Of a DNA stretch of 5,733 nt, positions 5,301-5,733 are shown piece by piece. The notes beneath the pieces were generated by a model. The model was not told the origin of the DNA, did not search any database, and was given only the letters and a program-made list of their open reading frames with translations. The DNA comes from Phycisphaerales bacterium (GTDB taxonomy: Bacteria; Planctomycetota; Phycisphaerae; Tepidisphaerales; Tepidisphaeraceae). The position numbers and the translations under genes are program-made. Each line of letters opens with the position of its first letter. Position 1 is the first letter of the stretch. Location: contig JAQGHJ010000116.1 in the NCBI GenBank assembly GCA_028288905.1, forward strand, positions 1 through 5,733, in the 5' to 3' direction.

Positions 5301-5733
5301 TCGTCGCGTACACGCTGCCGTGGTACGCGAACACGCCGGACGCCAGCCCGTCCTCGATGCGGTTATAGCCCTCGGAGAACACGCTGTACTTGTCGGCCCG
5401 CCCGCTGCCGGTCGTGTCCTGGAGGAACATGATCCGTTCGGCGTCGGTCGACCCGGACGCCTGCTGCCCGGCCTTGTCGGCCGCGTGCCGCTTCACCATC
5501 GCCACCCGGTCGGCGACGGTCTTGGACGCCAGGTCCTCCTCCAGCCAGCTCATCGTGTCGCGGATGTCGATCACCCCGCCCTTGAACCGGTTCGCCTCGG
5601 ACACGTAGACGTTGCCCTTCTCGTCGACGGTGAACGAGTTCGGGTTGGCCAGCATCGGCTCGGCCGCCCACAGCTTGACCTTCAGGCCCGGGGCGACGTG
5701 GAAGTTCCCGATCGCCCGCTCGGCCGACCCGTC
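2380..5733 (-). CDS. PVC-type heme-binding CxxCH protein: dehydrogenase-like propeller, HEAT repeats, cytochrome c domain (5' partial)
   Basis: The gene runs off the right edge, and 1117 residues are visible (numbered here from the edge). The frame stays coding upstream of the Met codon at 5653-5655, where IGNFHVAPGLKVKLWAAEP is typical family sequence, so that Met is not the start. Residues 1 to about 425 form a beta-propeller like the Pirellula/Verrucomicrobium 'membrane-bound dehydrogenase' domain (TIGR02604), related to glucose/sorbosone dehydrogenases: DLHGMVVGPDGRLYYSVGD (181-199), GLRNPQELRFD (236-246) and a closing GRVYRIVDE. Two DTTGxGxADK loops (from 106 and 154) could bind calcium. 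Residues from about 455 to 930 are HEAT-like helical repeats (for example HPDMRVRQEAQFALAALG). Residues from about 950 to 1097 are a TIGR02603-type heme domain with CVRCH at 978-982 (bases 2788-2802) and a likely axial Met1074 in AMPEGL. The tail is charged and disordered. A signal peptide is expected beyond the edge. It is likely a periplasmic redox protein of unknown substrate. Confidence 0.93.
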   Translation of the reverse strand, partial: DGSAERAIGNFHVAPGLKVKLWAAEPMLANPNSFTVDEKGNVYVSEANRFKGGVIDIRDTMSWLEEDLASKTVADRVAMVKRHAADKAGQQASGSTDAERIMFLQDTTGSGRADKYSVFSEGYNRIEDGLASGVFAYHGSVYATIIPNLYKLTDTTGKGTADKREVLSTGYGVRYAFLGHDLHGMVVGPDGRLYYSVGDRAANAEAIDGSTVVATETGSVFRCDLDGKNLELFATGLRNPQELRFDAMGNLFTGDNNPDKGDPARWVYVVEGGDSGWRVGYQAGERPTNGGPWVAEQIFQTVDHNNANYAVPPVSHVGAGPSGLSYYTGVGLPDKYAGAFFLSDFRGAAANSGIWAVKNKPKGATFEVTGVDGKLIDRTTKIQEQSIFYGTGVVDNEQGPDGSLYFADWTQGWDRPFRGRVYRIVDEDKADSPLVLETKQLIAQGMAKRSPDELTKLIGHPDMRVRQEAQFALAALGAPQLAPLVGVAGAQGTPLLTRLHALRAVAQIARATPDAAKAVLPLLADKEVEVRCQAAKILGDAKHEAAFDALLKLAADPEARVRYFAAMSLGKLAKKEATPVLLTVVRDNADKDPVLRYGAVWALAKIGDELGLAGLAKDPSPSVRLAAALALRKMESGEVAKFLGDPDRVVVLEAARAIHDLPIEAALPELAALATKPINAAKGFNEKPSGSGPGPTGDASAWTLWRVVNANYRVGTPDAAQNLAALAARTDVPADVRVEALHDLTEWAKPGNRDRVTNLYRPLADRDAKPARDAAKPLVEKLSDDKSDEVKVAAAKLAQRFGLGDPATLTKVAMDAKNPADVRLAALGTLVEHKDPAAAGLLDALSADQVDVVRAAAIRQLVAMPTGVAKATAVLAKGSTGDKQAALDGLGTSADPKATAVLADWVQKLAAKQVPPELQLEVMESASQRTDRGLSDALQQLAKTRDPKDALADYRESLAGGDAKAGYKVFAENAAVSCVRCHMANNVGGVVGPVLDGVGAKHPRDYLLESIVSPNAQIAPGYETVVVQTKDGKYKTGIVKQDDATSLVLLNPDNETITVAKADIKGRERGPSAMPEGLHKVLSKRDLRNLVEWLASLKTEAKGPSLDHGAPAEPAKK

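Noticed and set aside
276..5733. A three-gene minus-strand operon
   Set aside because: The genes share direction, but the gaps are 285 and 487 bases, contain terminator-like hairpins and repeat elements, and the products have no obvious shared pathway.

Overview
The window is very GC-rich (roughly 70% by eye, not computed). It looks like chromosomal DNA of a planctomycete, most likely from the Gemmataceae. The strongest pointer is the large minus-strand gene on the right. It has the Pirellula/Verrucomicrobium-type layout: a dehydrogenase-like beta-propeller, a long HEAT-repeat region and a C-terminal CxxCH cytochrome c domain. This layout is characteristic of the Planctomycetes-Verrucomicrobia-Chlamydiae group. 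The family placement is inference from recalled protein families; no search was run.

Layout, left to right. (1) Positions 1-132 hold the last 43 codons of an unrecognised plus-strand gene. (2) Positions 133-275 separate two convergent genes and hold a cluster of overlapping hairpins. (3) Positions 276-1040, minus strand, encode a complete TatD-family metal-dependent hydrolase. (4) Positions 1041-1325 contain a 30-bp perfect inverted repeat whose arms are themselves hairpins. (5) Positions 1326-1892, minus strand, encode a complete NADPH-dependent FMN reductase-like flavoprotein. (6) Positions 1893-2379 have no gene. They hold a possible promoter, a second and different inverted palindromic element of the CCTCTCCC/GGGAGAGG type, and a 16-bp perfect hairpin just after the next gene. 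(7) Positions 2380-5733, minus strand, hold 1117 codons of the PVC-type heme-binding protein, whose N-terminus lies beyond the right edge.

The three minus-strand genes point the same way. They are separated by gaps of 285 and 487 bases filled with palindromic repeats, so they are probably separate transcription units rather than an operon, and no shared pathway is evident. TatD hydrolase and the FMN reductase are cytoplasmic household-type enzymes. The large cytochrome fusion is expected to work outside the cytoplasmic membrane as a redox protein of unknown substrate.

No tRNA, rRNA, CRISPR array, transposase or phage gene was seen. The unusual content is the density and variety of palindromic intergenic repeats and the architecture of the large protein. 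I see no clear evidence of a wholly new system.
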